The notes: a model not told the origin generated them from the letters alone. Shown: positions 25,599 through 35,252, counted from the first letter of the stretch. The stretch: DNA of 64,000 nt from Comamonas koreensis (GCF_014076495.1 NZ_CP043575.1:2356001-2420000), one strand, 5' to 3'. Program-made: numbers and translations.

Positions 25599-26822
25599 GT
25601 GAAATCTGTACGCCCGCATGCATTGCTTTTGTCGTTATTGGCGGCCATGGCCGCGCCGTCCGCTTCCTGGGCCCAGGTCAGTGATGACGTGGTCCGCATT
25701 GGTGTGATGGGGGACCAGACGGGGCCTTACTCGGGCAATGGCGGTCCCGGCCATGCGCTGGCCGTCAAGATGGCGGTCGAGGACTTTGGTGGCAAGGTGC
25801 TGGGCAAGCCCATCGAGGTGGTGGTAGCCGACGACCAGAACAAGCCCGACATCGGCCTGAGCATCACCCGCCGCTGGCTGGATGTGGAGAAGTTCGACAC
25901 GATCGTCGGCAACTCCGCCTCGTCGATTGCGCTGACGGTGGCCCAGCTGATGAAGGAGCGCAGCAAGCCCTACCTGATCGCAGGCACCACGACGGCCGAC
26001 CTGACCAACAAGGCCTGCTCGCCGATGAATTTCAATTTTGTCGCCGACTCCTACGCGATGCCCAAGGCGGGGGTGAAGGCGCTGATGAAGCAGGGCGTCA
26101 AGAGCTTCTACTTCATCGCGGTCGACTACGCCTTTGGCCAGGCCTACCTGGACGAGGCCACGCGCTTTATCAAAGAGGGTGGCGGCAAGGTGGCCGGGGT
26201 CACGCGCCACCCGCTGGGCACGGCCGATTTCTCGTCCTACCTGCTGCAGGCGCAGGCCAGTGGTGCCGAGGCGATTGTCATCATCAACGCGGGGCTGGAC
26301 CTGTCCAACGCCCTCAAGCAAGCGGCTGAGTACCGCATTGCCCGCGGTGGCCAGAAGGTGGCGGTGTTTGGCATGACGATCAACAGCGTCACCGCCATGG
26401 GCCTGGATGTGGCCCAGGGCCTGCAGCTGGCGCTGCCCTTCTACTGGGACCAGAACGACGAGACCCGGGCCTGGTCCAAGCGCTTCATGGCGCGCTACAA
26501 CAATGGCGCGCCCACCTACCTGATGGCCGGTGCCTACAGCGCCACCACGCACTACCTGCAGGCGGTGCAGGCCGCCGGCACCGACGAGGGCAAGGCCGTG
26601 GCGGCCAAGATCCGCGAGCTGCCGGTCAACGACTTCTTCTCCAAGCAGGTCAAGGTGCGGGCCGATGGCCAGGTGCTGCGCCCGCTCTATGCGGTGCAGG
26701 TCAAGACCCCGGCGGAGTCCAAGGCCAAGTTCGACTACTACAAGATCATCGGCACCATCGCGCCTGAAGAGGCCTGGCGACCCGCCTCCGAGAGCGCCTG
26801 CGACCTGCTCAAGGGGCAGTGA
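25599..26822 (+). CDS. ABC transporter substrate-binding protein, branched-chain amino acid (LIV) type
   Basis: 407 residues with a signal peptide (LLLSLLAAMAAPSASWAQ, cleavage near residue 26). VRIGVMGDQTGPYSGNGGPG is the start of the type I periplasmic-binding fold, and SFYFIAVDYAFGQAYLDEA is typical of receptors for aromatic or other organic acids. No permease or ATPase genes follow. The only LIV-type permeases and ATPases in the window are at 46249-49744, behind the same operator sequence, so they probably form one transporter. Confidence 0.9.
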   Translation: MKSVRPHALLLSLLAAMAAPSASWAQVSDDVVRIGVMGDQTGPYSGNGGPGHALAVKMAVEDFGGKVLGKPIEVVVADDQNKPDIGLSITRRWLDVEKFDTIVGNSASSIALTVAQLMKERSKPYLIAGTTTADLTNKACSPMNFNFVADSYAMPKAGVKALMKQGVKSFYFIAVDYAFGQAYLDEATRFIKEGGGKVAGVTRHPLGTADFSSYLLQAQASGAEAIVIINAGLDLSNALKQAAEYRIARGGQKVAVFGMTINSVTAMGLDVAQGLQLALPFYWDQNDETRAWSKRFMARYNNGAPTYLMAGAYSATTHYLQAVQAAGTDEGKAVAAKIRELPVNDFFSKQVKVRADGQVLRPLYAVQVKTPAESKAKFDYYKIIGTIAPEEAWRPASESACDLLKGQ

Positions 26823-27652
26823 TGGGCCGCACTCTCGTCACCGGTGCCGCACGCGGCATTGGCCGCGCCATTGCGCTGCGCCTGGCCCAAGACGCCCATG
26901 ACCAAGCCGACCCAGCGCAACTGACCCTGCTGGACCAGCATGCGGCCGAGCTCGATGCGGTGGCCGCTGAGCTGCAAGCGCTGGGCGCGCAGGTCCAGGT
27001 GCTGGCGGGTGATCTGTCGGGGCTGGACTTTGCCGCCCAGGCGGTGGCCGCTGCCGTGCAGCACTGGGGCGGGCTCGATGGCCTGGTCAGCAATGCGGGC
27101 GCGGCTTTTCCCGGGGCCTTGAGCGACTACCCGGTGGCCGACTGGGACCGGACCTTTGCGCTCAATGCGCGGGCGCCATTGCTGCTGGCCCAGGCGGCCC
27201 TGGCACCGCTGCGTGCCAGTGGCGGCAGCATCGTGGTCATCACCTCGGTATCGGCCAGCCATGCCACACCACCGCTGGGCGCCTACAGCGCCAGCAAGGC
27301 GGCCGCGCTGATGCTGGTGCGCCAGCTGGCGACCGAGTGGGGGCCGCTGGGTGTGCGCATCAATGCGCTCTCGCCCGGCTTGATCGCCACGCCCGGTACC
27401 GCGCTGGCCTATGCCGATCCGGCAGCCAAGGCTCAGCGCGAGCAGCGCGTACCGCTGCGCCGCATTGGTGAGCCGGGTGACATAGCCGGTGCCGTCAGCT
27501 TCTTGCTGAGCGATGCGGCTGCGTACGTCAACGGCGCCGAGCTGGTGGTCGATGGCGGGCTGGCCCACACGATGATGGCCTCGCTGCCGCAAAAAGCCTG
27601 GCAGGACCAGGCGGCGCTAAGCCGCTTGCCCCAGGCCGTTGCCGCGCGTTAG
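26822..27652 (+). CDS. SDR family oxidoreductase
   Basis: 276 residues; the ATG at 26822 overlaps the previous stop (TGATG), with AAGGGG upstream. LVTGAARGIGRAIALRL is the TGxxxGIG loop, GLVSNAGAAFPG the NAG motif, and GAYSASKAAALMLVRQL the YxxxK. The C-terminus AELVVDGGLAHTM is standard. It probably oxidises a hydroxyl to a ketone, or a 3-hydroxyacyl-CoA, in the catabolic pathway encoded by this operon. Confidence 0.88.
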   Translation: MGRTLVTGAARGIGRAIALRLAQDAHDQADPAQLTLLDQHAAELDAVAAELQALGAQVQVLAGDLSGLDFAAQAVAAAVQHWGGLDGLVSNAGAAFPGALSDYPVADWDRTFALNARAPLLLAQAALAPLRASGGSIVVITSVSASHATPPLGAYSASKAAALMLVRQLATEWGPLGVRINALSPGLIATPGTALAYADPAAKAQREQRVPLRRIGEPGDIAGAVSFLLSDAAAYVNGAELVVDGGLAHTMMASLPQKAWQDQAALSRLPQAVAAR

Positions 27653-27704
27653 GCGACTGCTGACCAGCCCATAGCAACAACGTATTTTGTGATGGAGACC
27701 TGCC

Positions 27705-28688
27705 GTGTCTATCTCTCAAAAATTCAAGCGGGCCGCCACCTGGGGCGTGTTCATCGGCGCCTGGGCCGGGGCCGTGGTGCAGGCGGCGGAGTTCCCTGAC
27801 AAGCAGGTCACCATCGTTGTGCCCTATGCGGCCGGCGGCTTTACCGACCAGGTGGCCCGCGCCATTGCGCCGGTGCTGGCCGAGAAATGGGGCAAGCCGG
27901 TGGTGATCGACAACCGCCCCGGCGGCGGCACCACCATTGGCACGGCCCTGGTCGCCCGGGCCCCTGCCGATGGCCACACCCTGCTGCTGAGCAGCCTGGG
28001 TTACTTGACCAACCCGCTGATGATGCCCCGCCTGCCCTATGACCCGCAGGACCTGAAACCTTTGATGATGGTGTCCGAGTCGCCCAGCGTGCTCTATGTA
28101 GGCAAGCAGGTGCCCGCCAACAACCTGGCCGAGTTTGCCAGCTATATGCGCGCCAATGACGGCAAGGTGGCCTTTGCCTCGTCGGGCGTCGGCTCCAGCC
28201 CGCATATCTGCGCCGAGATGCTGGCCTCGGCCGTCGGCGCGCACATCATCCACGCGCCCTACCGGGGCAATGCCCCGGCCTTGAACGCCTTGATGGCCGG
28301 CGAGGTAGCGGCCTTGCTGGATGCGCCCAGCGCAGTGAGCTATGTGCAGGCCGGGCGCATGAAGGTGCTGGGTGTGGCCAGCGACAAACCCGTGCGCAGC
28401 GCACTGCCGCTGACCCCGTTCTCCCAGTCGTCCGCGCCTGAGCTCAAGCCCTACAGCTGCAGCAGCTTCTTTGGCTTCTTCATGCCTGCCAAGGTGCCCG
28501 CAGCACTGCAGCAGCGCATCTACCGCGATCTGCGCGCGGTGGTGGAAGTGCCCACGGTAGCCGAGGGCGTGACCCGCCCCGGCGGCGAGCTGCACCTGCT
28601 CGGCCCCGAAGACTTCACCGCCTACCTGGATGCCCAGCGCCCGCGCTGGGCCGCCGTGATCCGAGAAAAGCACATTACCCAGGAATGA
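27705..28688 (+). CDS. Bug family tripartite tricarboxylate transporter substrate-binding protein
   Basis: 327 residues from a GTG start after GGAGACC, with a signal sequence of about 30 residues ending VVQAAEFPDK. QVTIVVPYAAGGFTDQVARA is the Bug ligand loop (AAGG form), and VIDNRPGGGTTIGT the second conserved block. It is an orphan receptor with no Tct membrane genes beside it. It gives the operon a second, different periplasmic receptor in addition to the LIV-type one at 25599. Confidence 0.9.
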   Translation: MSISQKFKRAATWGVFIGAWAGAVVQAAEFPDKQVTIVVPYAAGGFTDQVARAIAPVLAEKWGKPVVIDNRPGGGTTIGTALVARAPADGHTLLLSSLGYLTNPLMMPRLPYDPQDLKPLMMVSESPSVLYVGKQVPANNLAEFASYMRANDGKVAFASSGVGSSPHICAEMLASAVGAHIIHAPYRGNAPALNALMAGEVAALLDAPSAVSYVQAGRMKVLGVASDKPVRSALPLTPFSQSSAPELKPYSCSSFFGFFMPAKVPAALQQRIYRDLRAVVEVPTVAEGVTRPGGELHLLGPEDFTAYLDAQRPRWAAVIREKHITQE

Positions 28689-28751
28689 GGGCCAGGGGCA
28701 CCCAGCCCTTGCCCGCCCCTTGTCGTTTGATTTGACCTTGAACCCGGAAAC

Positions 28752-29930
28752 ATGACAGCAACCACCGATCCCTATGCCGATTTTCGACAAACCCTGCGCG
28801 ACTTTGCGCAGCAGCACTGCCCGCCCGCGCTGAAAGCCAAGGTCCGCGCCAACGAGAAGCTGGGCCGCGCCGAGATGAGCGAGTGGGCCAAGATCCTGCA
28901 GCGCAAGGGCTGGAGCGCCCCCAACTGGCCGATCGAATGGGGCGGCACCGGCTGGGACATGCAGCAGCGCTATTTGTTTGAAGAAGTGATGGCGCAGGAA
29001 GACTGCCCGCCGCTCTACCACCATGGCATCGGCCACATCGGCCCGGTGATCATGCACTTTGGCACGCCTGCGCAAAAGGAGCGCTACCTGCCGCGCATTG
29101 TGGACGGCAGCGAATGGTGGTGCCAGGGCTATTCCGAGCCCGGCGCCGGCTCCGACCTGGCCTCGCTGCGCACGGCGGCGGTGCGCGATGGCGATGACTA
29201 TGTCATCAACGGCCAGAAGATCTGGACCTCTCACGCGCAGGAGGCCGACATGATGTACACCCTGGTGCGCACCTCCAAGGAGGGCAAGAAGCAGGCCGGC
29301 ATCTCCTTGCTGCTGGTGCCGATGGATGCGCCCGGCATTGAAGTGCGCCCCATCCCGACGATTGACCACTGGCACCATGTCAACGAGGTGTTCTTGCGCG
29401 ATGTGCGCGTGCCCGTGGCCAACCTGATTGGCGAGGAGGGCGGCGGATGGGCCTGCGCCAAGTTCCTGCTCGACCGCGAGCGCCTGTCGCCCGCGACCGT
29501 GCCGCGCCTGGTGCGCCTGCTGGAACAAATCGAGCAGCCGCTGCGCGAGCGCGGCCGCAGCCAACAAGGTGCCAGCCAGCACATGCTGCTGGAGCGTTTG
29601 TTCCTGGCCCAAGCGGCCGTGGCCGGCGCCAAGGAGATGCTGATCAGCGCCATCGACGAAGAGATGCAGGGCACGCTGGCCTCGTCCAAATCCTCGGCGC
29701 TCAAGCTGTTCTGCTCCGACCTGGCCCAGCAGATCATCGGCATCGCCTTTGACATGAGCCCCGACTACGCGGCGCGCCTGATTCCGAGCCTGCCCGAGAG
29801 CAGCCCGGCTGATGTGGAGCTCAAGCGCGAGCTGATCCACACCTACCTCTTCTACCGCTCGCGCACCCTGGCCGGCGGTACCAGCGAAGTACAAAAAAAC
29901 GTGATTGCACGCGATATCTTTGGAGCCTGA
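28752..29930 (+). CDS. Acyl-CoA dehydrogenase family protein
   Basis: 392 residues. WPIEWGGTGWDMQQRYLFEE, CQGYSEPGAGSDLASLRT (FAD- and substrate-contact loop) and VINGQKIWTSHAQ are the family signatures. The C-terminus LAGGTSEVQKNVIARDIFGA has the GGTSE(V/I)Q motif that contacts FAD. It starts 63 bases after the Bug gene. The next gene encodes a second, less canonical family member three bases further on; such pairs often make mixed tetramers in steroid and alicyclic acid breakdown. Confidence 0.92.
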   Translation: MTATTDPYADFRQTLRDFAQQHCPPALKAKVRANEKLGRAEMSEWAKILQRKGWSAPNWPIEWGGTGWDMQQRYLFEEVMAQEDCPPLYHHGIGHIGPVIMHFGTPAQKERYLPRIVDGSEWWCQGYSEPGAGSDLASLRTAAVRDGDDYVINGQKIWTSHAQEADMMYTLVRTSKEGKKQAGISLLLVPMDAPGIEVRPIPTIDHWHHVNEVFLRDVRVPVANLIGEEGGGWACAKFLLDRERLSPATVPRLVRLLEQIEQPLRERGRSQQGASQHMLLERLFLAQAAVAGAKEMLISAIDEEMQGTLASSKSSALKLFCSDLAQQIIGIAFDMSPDYAARLIPSLPESSPADVELKRELIHTYLFYRSRTLAGGTSEVQKNVIARDIFGA

Positions 29931-29933
29931 CCC

Positions 29934-31088
29934 ATGCCTTTTCAAGCCTCTCCCATGTTTCCGGGCGATCTGTACGACACGACGTTACGGGTGGCAGCCA
30001 ATGCTGTGGCGGCCGATGCACAGGCGGTCAATGCCACGCTGGCCGAAGCCCAGGCCAGCGGCAGCTGGCAGCAGTTTCTGGAGCTCGGCTGGCAAGCCGT
30101 GCTGGTGCCCGAGGCCAGTGGCGGCGCGGGCTCGACCTTTGCCGATGTGGCGTCCATCGCAGAGGCCGCTGGCCGCTATGGCCTGACCACGCCGCTGGTC
30201 GCACGCTGCGCGGTGGTGCCAGCGGTGCTGGGCGCCATCCCCGGCCGGGACGATGTGGCCCAGATGCTGGGGCTGCTGGCTGCCGGCGAAGTCTCCATCG
30301 CCCCCGTGTTTGCGCATGACGGCAGCTGCAGCCTGACGGCAATGGTCGATGCCGAAGGCGTGCAACTGCAGGGCAGCCTGCGCGGCATTGACCTGAGCGA
30401 GCCCGCCAGCCATCTGCTCTTCCTGGCCCGCAGCGCTGCCGGCGAGGCCTTGCTGCTGTTGGCCAGCCGCGATCAATTAGGCGGCAGCCTGCAAAGCTGG
30501 GCTGGCCATGACAGCCGACTGACGGCCGACCTGAGCCTGAAGGCTACGCGCCTGCCCGCCAGCGCCGTGCTGCAACGGGGCCGGGCGGCAGTGGCTGCTG
30601 CCAAGCGCGCCAATACCGTGGGCGCGCTGGTCTGCTGCGCGCAGATCGTCGGCGCCATTGGCGCGATGGTCGAGCAGACCATTGAGTACCTGAACACGCG
30701 CCAGCAGTTTGGTGTGCAGCTTGCCACCTTCCAGGCACTGCGCCACCGCACGGTGGACATGTATGTGGCTTATGAGAGCGTGCGCGGCATGGTGCGCGAG
30801 CGTGTCGTGGCCTTTGACCAGGGCGACAGCGATGCGCATGCGGTGGCACTGCTCAAGCACTACCTGTCGATCGCGGCCCGCCAGGTGGGCGAGTCGGCGA
30901 TCCAGCTGCATGGCGGCATCGGCATGTCGCGCGAGCTGCCTGCCGCCCGCCTAGCCATGCATGCGATTGGCTGCAGCCTGCAGTGGGGCGACCGCTACGA
31001 GCAGCTCGACAGCCTGGCAGCCGACATGGCCGCCGAGATCGCGGCTGAAGTCGCCGCTGAATCCGCCCCCACTGCCGCCCGCGCCTGA
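29934..31088 (+). CDS. Acyl-CoA dehydrogenase family protein, divergent partner subunit
   Basis: 384 residues, starting three bases after the previous gene. LGWQAVLVPEASGGAGSTFAD and LNTRQQFGVQLATFQALRHR place it in the family, and QLHGGIGMSRELPAARL is its C-terminal segment. It lacks the GGTSE-Q motif of its neighbour and has a weakly conserved middle (FLARSAAGEALLLLAS). An alanine-rich tail ends it. It is probably the second subunit of a heteromeric acyl-CoA dehydrogenase; alone it may be inactive. Confidence 0.85.
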   Translation: MPFQASPMFPGDLYDTTLRVAANAVAADAQAVNATLAEAQASGSWQQFLELGWQAVLVPEASGGAGSTFADVASIAEAAGRYGLTTPLVARCAVVPAVLGAIPGRDDVAQMLGLLAAGEVSIAPVFAHDGSCSLTAMVDAEGVQLQGSLRGIDLSEPASHLLFLARSAAGEALLLLASRDQLGGSLQSWAGHDSRLTADLSLKATRLPASAVLQRGRAAVAAAKRANTVGALVCCAQIVGAIGAMVEQTIEYLNTRQQFGVQLATFQALRHRTVDMYVAYESVRGMVRERVVAFDQGDSDAHAVALLKHYLSIAARQVGESAIQLHGGIGMSRELPAARLAMHAIGCSLQWGDRYEQLDSLAADMAAEIAAEVAAESAPTAARA

Positions 31089-31099
31089 GAGGATCCGCC

Positions 31100-33226
31100 A
31101 TGAGCCCAACATCTTCGTCCCTCGACGCCTTGTTCCACCCGCGCTCGGTGGCGCTGGTCGGCGCCTCGTCCGATCCCGAGCGCATTGGCGGCCGCCCGCT
31201 GCGCTTTATGCTCGAAGCCGGCTTTGCCGCGCCCATCTACCCGGTCAACCGCAGCGGCGCGCTAATCCAGGGCCTGCAGTCCTACCAAAAGGTGTCCGAT
31301 ATCCCGTTCCCGGTCGACCAGGCCATCATCTGCGTGCCGGTGGCCGGGGTGGAAGAGGCCGTGCGCGATGCCATTGCCAAGGGCGTCAAGGCCATCCAGG
31401 TGATGACGGCCGGCTTTGCCGAGATTGATGCGGCCGGCCGCGCGCTGCAGGACCGCATTGTCGGCCTGTGCCGCGCAGCCGGTGTGCGCATGCTGGGCCC
31501 CAACTCGCTGGGCCTGCTTAATGTGCCGGCGCGCTTTTTCTCGACCTTCTCCACCTTTCTCAACGGCGCCCAGCCCCAGCCGGGCTCCATCTCGCTGGCC
31601 ACGCAAAGCGGCGCCTTTGGCTCGGCCGCCTATGGTCTGGCCACCTTGCGCGGCCTGGGTTTCAGCAAGATCATCGCGACGGGCAATGAGGCCGATGTTG
31701 ATGTGGCCGAGAGCATTGACTACCTGGCAGGCGACCCGGACACGCGCATCATCTGCGCGGCGGTCGAATCCTGCCGCGACGGCAACCGCCTGCGCCGCGC
31801 CTTGCTCAAGGCAGCCAGCGCCGGCAAGCCGGTGCTGATCATGAAGGTAGGGCGCACCGAGCTGGGTGCCGCCGCTGCCTCCACCCACACCGGGTCGCTG
31901 GCCGGCAATGACAAGGTCTACGACACGGTGTTCCGCGAGTGCGGCGCCCTGCGGCCCGAGTCCATCGAGGAGATGCTGGACATCGCCTACCTCTATACCG
32001 TGAGCGGCGTGCTGCCGGCCAATGACGAGCTGGGTGTCTTCACCGGCTCGGGCGGCATCGGCGTGCTGATGGCCGACGAGGCGGGCGCCCAGGGCATGGA
32101 GCTGCCACCCTTGCCCGCCCCCGCGCGCGAGGCCACCCTGGCGCTGCTGCCTTTTGCGGTGGCCGCCAACCCGCTGGACATGACGGCCCAGGTCACCTCG
32201 GTGGCCAGTGGCACCGCGCGCACGCTGGGCGTGATGCTGGAGCACACGCGCTATGGCGCAGTGCTGGGCTACCTGGCCCATGTGGGCCTGTCGCCCGAGC
32301 GCTTTGCCAGCACCCAGCAAGAGATTGCGGAACTGGCTGCGCAGCACCGCGAGCGCCTGACCATCCTGGTGATGCTGGCCTTGCCCCAGGTGCGCAGCGC
32401 GCTGGAGAAGCAGGGCGTGGCCGTGTTCGAGGACCCGACCCGCGCCGTGCGCGCCGTTGCCGGCCTGGCCAAGATCCGCCAACGCTGGCAGGCGCTGTAC
32501 CAGCTGCCCGGCAGCGCGCAGCCTGCCGCGCCCGCCTTGGCGCTGGACGATGTACATACCGAAAGCGGCGCCAAGCGCGCGCTGGCAGCCGCTGGCCTGC
32601 CGGTGCCGCCCGAGCACCTGTGCAGCAGTTCCGCACAAGCTGCCGCTGCCGCAGCGCAGGTGGGTTTCCCGGTGGTGGTCAAGATTGTCTCGCCCGACAT
32701 TGCGCACAAGACCGAGGTCGGCGGCGTCATGCTCAATCTGCAAGATGCCGCCGCCGTCGAACGCGCCTTTGCGACCTTGATGGACCGCGCGCGCACAGCG
32801 CGGCCCGATGCCCGGCTGGACGGCGTGCTGATTGCCCCGATGCTGAGCGGCGGCGTGGAGGTGATCCTGGGCCTGCACCGCGACCCGACCTTTGGCCAGA
32901 TGGTCATGTATGGCAGCGGCGGCACAGCGGTGGAGCTGTTCCAGGATGTGGCGCTGGCATCGGCACCACTCACCGCAGACCGCGCCCAGGCGCTGGTCGA
33001 TGCGGTGCGCTCCAGCCAGCTGCTGCGCGGCTGGCGCGGCGGCCCGCAGTATGACGAGGCTGCGCTGGTGCAGGCGCTGTGCCGGCTGTCGGAGTTTGCG
33101 ATGCAGCATGCTGACAGCATCCAGAGCGTGGACATCAACCCGCTGATGGTGCGCACCCAGGGCGCCATGTGCCTGGATGCGGTGATCGAGCTGCGCGCGC
33201 AGACGCAGCAGGTGGCACAGCCATGA
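31100..33226 (+). CDS. ADP-forming acyl-CoA synthetase (acetate--CoA ligase family protein)
   Basis: 708 residues. The CoA-binding domain comes first (FHPRSVALVGASSDPERIGG, residues about 10-30). Succinyl-CoA-synthetase-like flavodoxin domains follow, with SLATQSGAFGSAAYG and ATGNEADVDVAESIDYLAGD. The C-terminus from about residue 480 is an ATP-grasp domain (FPVVVKIVSPDIAHKTEVGG). Fused synthetases of this kind make acyl-CoA from free acids with ATP to ADP. In this operon it probably activates a pathway acid or recovers energy from an acyl-CoA. Its stop overlaps the next start (ATGA). Confidence 0.92.
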   Translation: MSPTSSSLDALFHPRSVALVGASSDPERIGGRPLRFMLEAGFAAPIYPVNRSGALIQGLQSYQKVSDIPFPVDQAIICVPVAGVEEAVRDAIAKGVKAIQVMTAGFAEIDAAGRALQDRIVGLCRAAGVRMLGPNSLGLLNVPARFFSTFSTFLNGAQPQPGSISLATQSGAFGSAAYGLATLRGLGFSKIIATGNEADVDVAESIDYLAGDPDTRIICAAVESCRDGNRLRRALLKAASAGKPVLIMKVGRTELGAAAASTHTGSLAGNDKVYDTVFRECGALRPESIEEMLDIAYLYTVSGVLPANDELGVFTGSGGIGVLMADEAGAQGMELPPLPAPAREATLALLPFAVAANPLDMTAQVTSVASGTARTLGVMLEHTRYGAVLGYLAHVGLSPERFASTQQEIAELAAQHRERLTILVMLALPQVRSALEKQGVAVFEDPTRAVRAVAGLAKIRQRWQALYQLPGSAQPAAPALALDDVHTESGAKRALAAAGLPVPPEHLCSSSAQAAAAAAQVGFPVVVKIVSPDIAHKTEVGGVMLNLQDAAAVERAFATLMDRARTARPDARLDGVLIAPMLSGGVEVILGLHRDPTFGQMVMYGSGGTAVELFQDVALASAPLTADRAQALVDAVRSSQLLRGWRGGPQYDEAALVQALCRLSEFAMQHADSIQSVDINPLMVRTQGAMCLDAVIELRAQTQQVAQP

Positions 33227-33798
33227 GCAGCGAAGCCAGGCTGGCCCAACTGGAGGCGCAGTTCCAGGCGCTCTGCGACCGCGAGGCGATCCGCGAAGCA
33301 CTCTACTCCTACTGCCGGGGCATTGACCGGGGCGACGAAGCGGCGCTGCGCGCCGCCTACTGGCCCGATGCCACGGACCGCCATGGCGCCTACCAGGGCA
33401 GTGCGGAAGGCTTTATCCAGGCGGCGCTGCCCCAGCTGGCCAAGGGGCGCTATATCCACAACATCGCCAATCTGTCGATCCAGCTGAATGGCGATGCCGC
33501 TGCGGTGGAGGCGTATTTTCTGGCCTACCAGACGGACAGCGATGCCGCCGGCGCACCACGCGCCACCTTCTTGTGCGGCCGCTATGTCGATCTGTTTACC
33601 TGCCGCGCCACGGCCACCGCCGCGCGCGAATGGCGGGTGGCCAAGCGCGTGGTGGTTTACGACTGGCAGGACATCTGGGCCGCGCCCACGCAGGACGAAG
33701 CCACGCGCTTTGGCCGGCGCCTGCCCCTAGGCGCCAGGGCGCCTGATGACCCCTGGTACGCGTTGATGCGCGAGGTGGCCATGCCCGCTAGCCCATAG
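33223..33798 (+). CDS. SnoaL-like (NTF2 fold) nuclear transport factor 2 family protein
   Basis: 191 residues from the ATG at 33223, overlapping the synthetase stop by four bases. LCDREAIREALYSYCRGIDRGDEAALRAAYW is the classic start of the SnoaL_4 family, split here by no gaps, and IHNIANLSIQLNGDAAAVEAY the second block. Such small domains act as dehydratases, isomerases, or small subunits of ring hydroxylases. No catalytic residues can be assigned with confidence. It is translationally coupled to the synthetase and so belongs to the pathway. Confidence 0.85.
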   Translation: MSSEARLAQLEAQFQALCDREAIREALYSYCRGIDRGDEAALRAAYWPDATDRHGAYQGSAEGFIQAALPQLAKGRYIHNIANLSIQLNGDAAAVEAYFLAYQTDSDAAGAPRATFLCGRYVDLFTCRATATAAREWRVAKRVVVYDWQDIWAAPTQDEATRFGRRLPLGARAPDDPWYALMREVAMPASP

Positions 33799-34004
33799 CC
33801 GCGCCGCTCACCGCGCTCCATCTGGCGGATCGCGTCCGCCCCTTCTGCCCCTGCGTTTGACTGCAGGGACTCCCTTTCTCACTGCGCTTTCTAGCGCGGT
33901 GGGGATCTGCTCGGTCTAAAAAAAACAGCAAAGCGTTTTCACCGTGGTCGTGCATGGGGCCAGGCCCGACCACGTCTTTCCAAAACTACACCAGGAGACA
34001 AACC

Positions 34005-35198
34005 ATGAAAGCCAACAAGCCCAGACTTCATCCGCTGCTCGCAGCACTCATCGCCTCTGCAGCGGCCGGGGGCGCGGCGGCGCAAACCGCGCAGACCCAG
34101 GAGCTCAAGCAGATCACCTCGCCGGCCGGGGGGCTGGCCTCGGGCGGCAGCAGCTCGGTGCAGGTCTATGGCCTGATCGACAGCAGCGTGGCCAGCGTAT
34201 CGATGCAGGGCCAGCGCGCCACCAAGCTGGAGAGCGGCCACATGATGGGCTCGCGCCTGGGCTTCAAGGGCAGCGAGGACCTGGGCGGCGGCCTGCGGGC
34301 CAACTTCCAGCTGGAGATGGGTATCAACACCTCCAACGGCGCGCAGCAGCAAAACCAGGGCTTTGGCGCCAAGGCCTTTGGCCGGGGCTCGCTGATCAGC
34401 CTGACCGGCAACTTTGGCGAGCTGCGCATGGGCCGCACCCTGGCATCGCTGCCGACCGAGGTGCAGGCCGTCGGTGACCCCTTTGGCCTGGGTGGCGGTG
34501 GCAACCTGCAGGGCATCCAGCCCTCGCCCGGCCGGCAGAACAACAACATCCTCTACCAAAGCCCGTCGATCGGCGGCTTTATCGGCAAGGCGGCCTATAC
34601 CATCAGCGAATACACGCGCCAGAGCATCGACATCGAGCACCGTGCCCACCAGTACACCCTGGCGCTGTTCTACAAGAACGATGCCTGGAGCGCAGCCGTA
34701 TCGGCCACGCGCATGACCAACCCCACCGATGGCTCGGCGACGCGCTATTTCAACTCGGCGCTGGCCTATGACTTCAAGGCCTTCAAGCTGTTTGGCTCGT
34801 TTGCCACCTTCAAGAACCCGGGCGCCGCCATCACGCCCACGGTGAACACCGGCCTGGACAACAGCGGCCAGCTCGCCGGCTTCCCCTCCGTGGGCTACTA
34901 CGAGGGCCAGGACGACCGCAGCTTCTCGATCGGCGCCTCCGTCAAGCTCGGCCCAGGCACCTTGCTGCTCAATGCCATCGACCTGAACGACACTGGCCCA
35001 TTGAACCGCGATGCGCGCCAGTACGGCGTGGCCTACCTGTACCCGATGTCCAAGCGCACCACCTTGTACACGGACTACGGCTATGTGAAGAACAAGAACG
35101 GCGCCGGCTACACCTTGACCGGTGCGGTGACCGCAGCGGGCTTTACCAACAACGGCAACAGCAATGCCTACCGGGTGGGCATCATCCACAGCTTCTGA
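34005..35198 (+). CDS. Gram-negative porin (Burkholderiales type)
   Basis: 397 residues from the ATG at 34005, after AGGAGAC. A signal peptide of about 30 residues (LLAALIASAAAGGAAAQ) is followed by SSVQVYGLIDSSVASV, the usual first strand of these 16-stranded trimeric porins. SRLGFKGSEDLGGGLRANFQLE is a family hallmark in pieces, and the protein ends with the aromatic YRVGIIHSF needed for outer-membrane insertion. It probably admits the substrate of the adjacent operon. An inverted repeat CGTGGTCG/CGACCACG (33943-33974) lies just upstream. Confidence 0.92.
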   Translation: MKANKPRLHPLLAALIASAAAGGAAAQTAQTQELKQITSPAGGLASGGSSSVQVYGLIDSSVASVSMQGQRATKLESGHMMGSRLGFKGSEDLGGGLRANFQLEMGINTSNGAQQQNQGFGAKAFGRGSLISLTGNFGELRMGRTLASLPTEVQAVGDPFGLGGGGNLQGIQPSPGRQNNNILYQSPSIGGFIGKAAYTISEYTRQSIDIEHRAHQYTLALFYKNDAWSAAVSATRMTNPTDGSATRYFNSALAYDFKAFKLFGSFATFKNPGAAITPTVNTGLDNSGQLAGFPSVGYYEGQDDRSFSIGASVKLGPGTLLLNAIDLNDTGPLNRDARQYGVAYLYPMSKRTTLYTDYGYVKNKNGAGYTLTGAVTAAGFTNNGNSNAYRVGIIHSF

Positions 35199-35213
35199 TA
35201 GCTGAAATACGCC

Positions 35214-35252
35214 ACAAGGCCCAGGCGTTTGCAGCGCCTGGGCCTTGTTTTA
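35214..35252. terminator. Terminator between the porin and TetR genes
   Basis: ACAAGGCCCAGGCG (35214-35227) pairs perfectly with CGCCTGGGCCTTGT (35235-35248) across a 7-base loop and is followed by TTT on the plus strand. The porin ends at 35198 and the TetR gene ends at 35272 on the other strand, so it may stop both. Confidence 0.85.

Noticed and set aside
27528-29945. An 805-residue minus-strand open frame opposite the Bug and acyl-CoA dehydrogenase genes.
   Set aside because: It is histidine-, arginine- and glutamine-rich with no domain, and is fully antisense to well-conserved genes; this is a G+C artefact.
31262-33301. A 679-residue minus-strand open frame opposite the ADP-forming acyl-CoA synthetase.
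   Set aside because: Antisense of a conserved protein, with biased composition and no recognisable fold.
33943-33974. CGTGGTCG/CGACCACG inverted repeat before the porin gene considered as a regulon operator.
   Set aside because: The sequence is unrelated to the four shared operators and occurs once.
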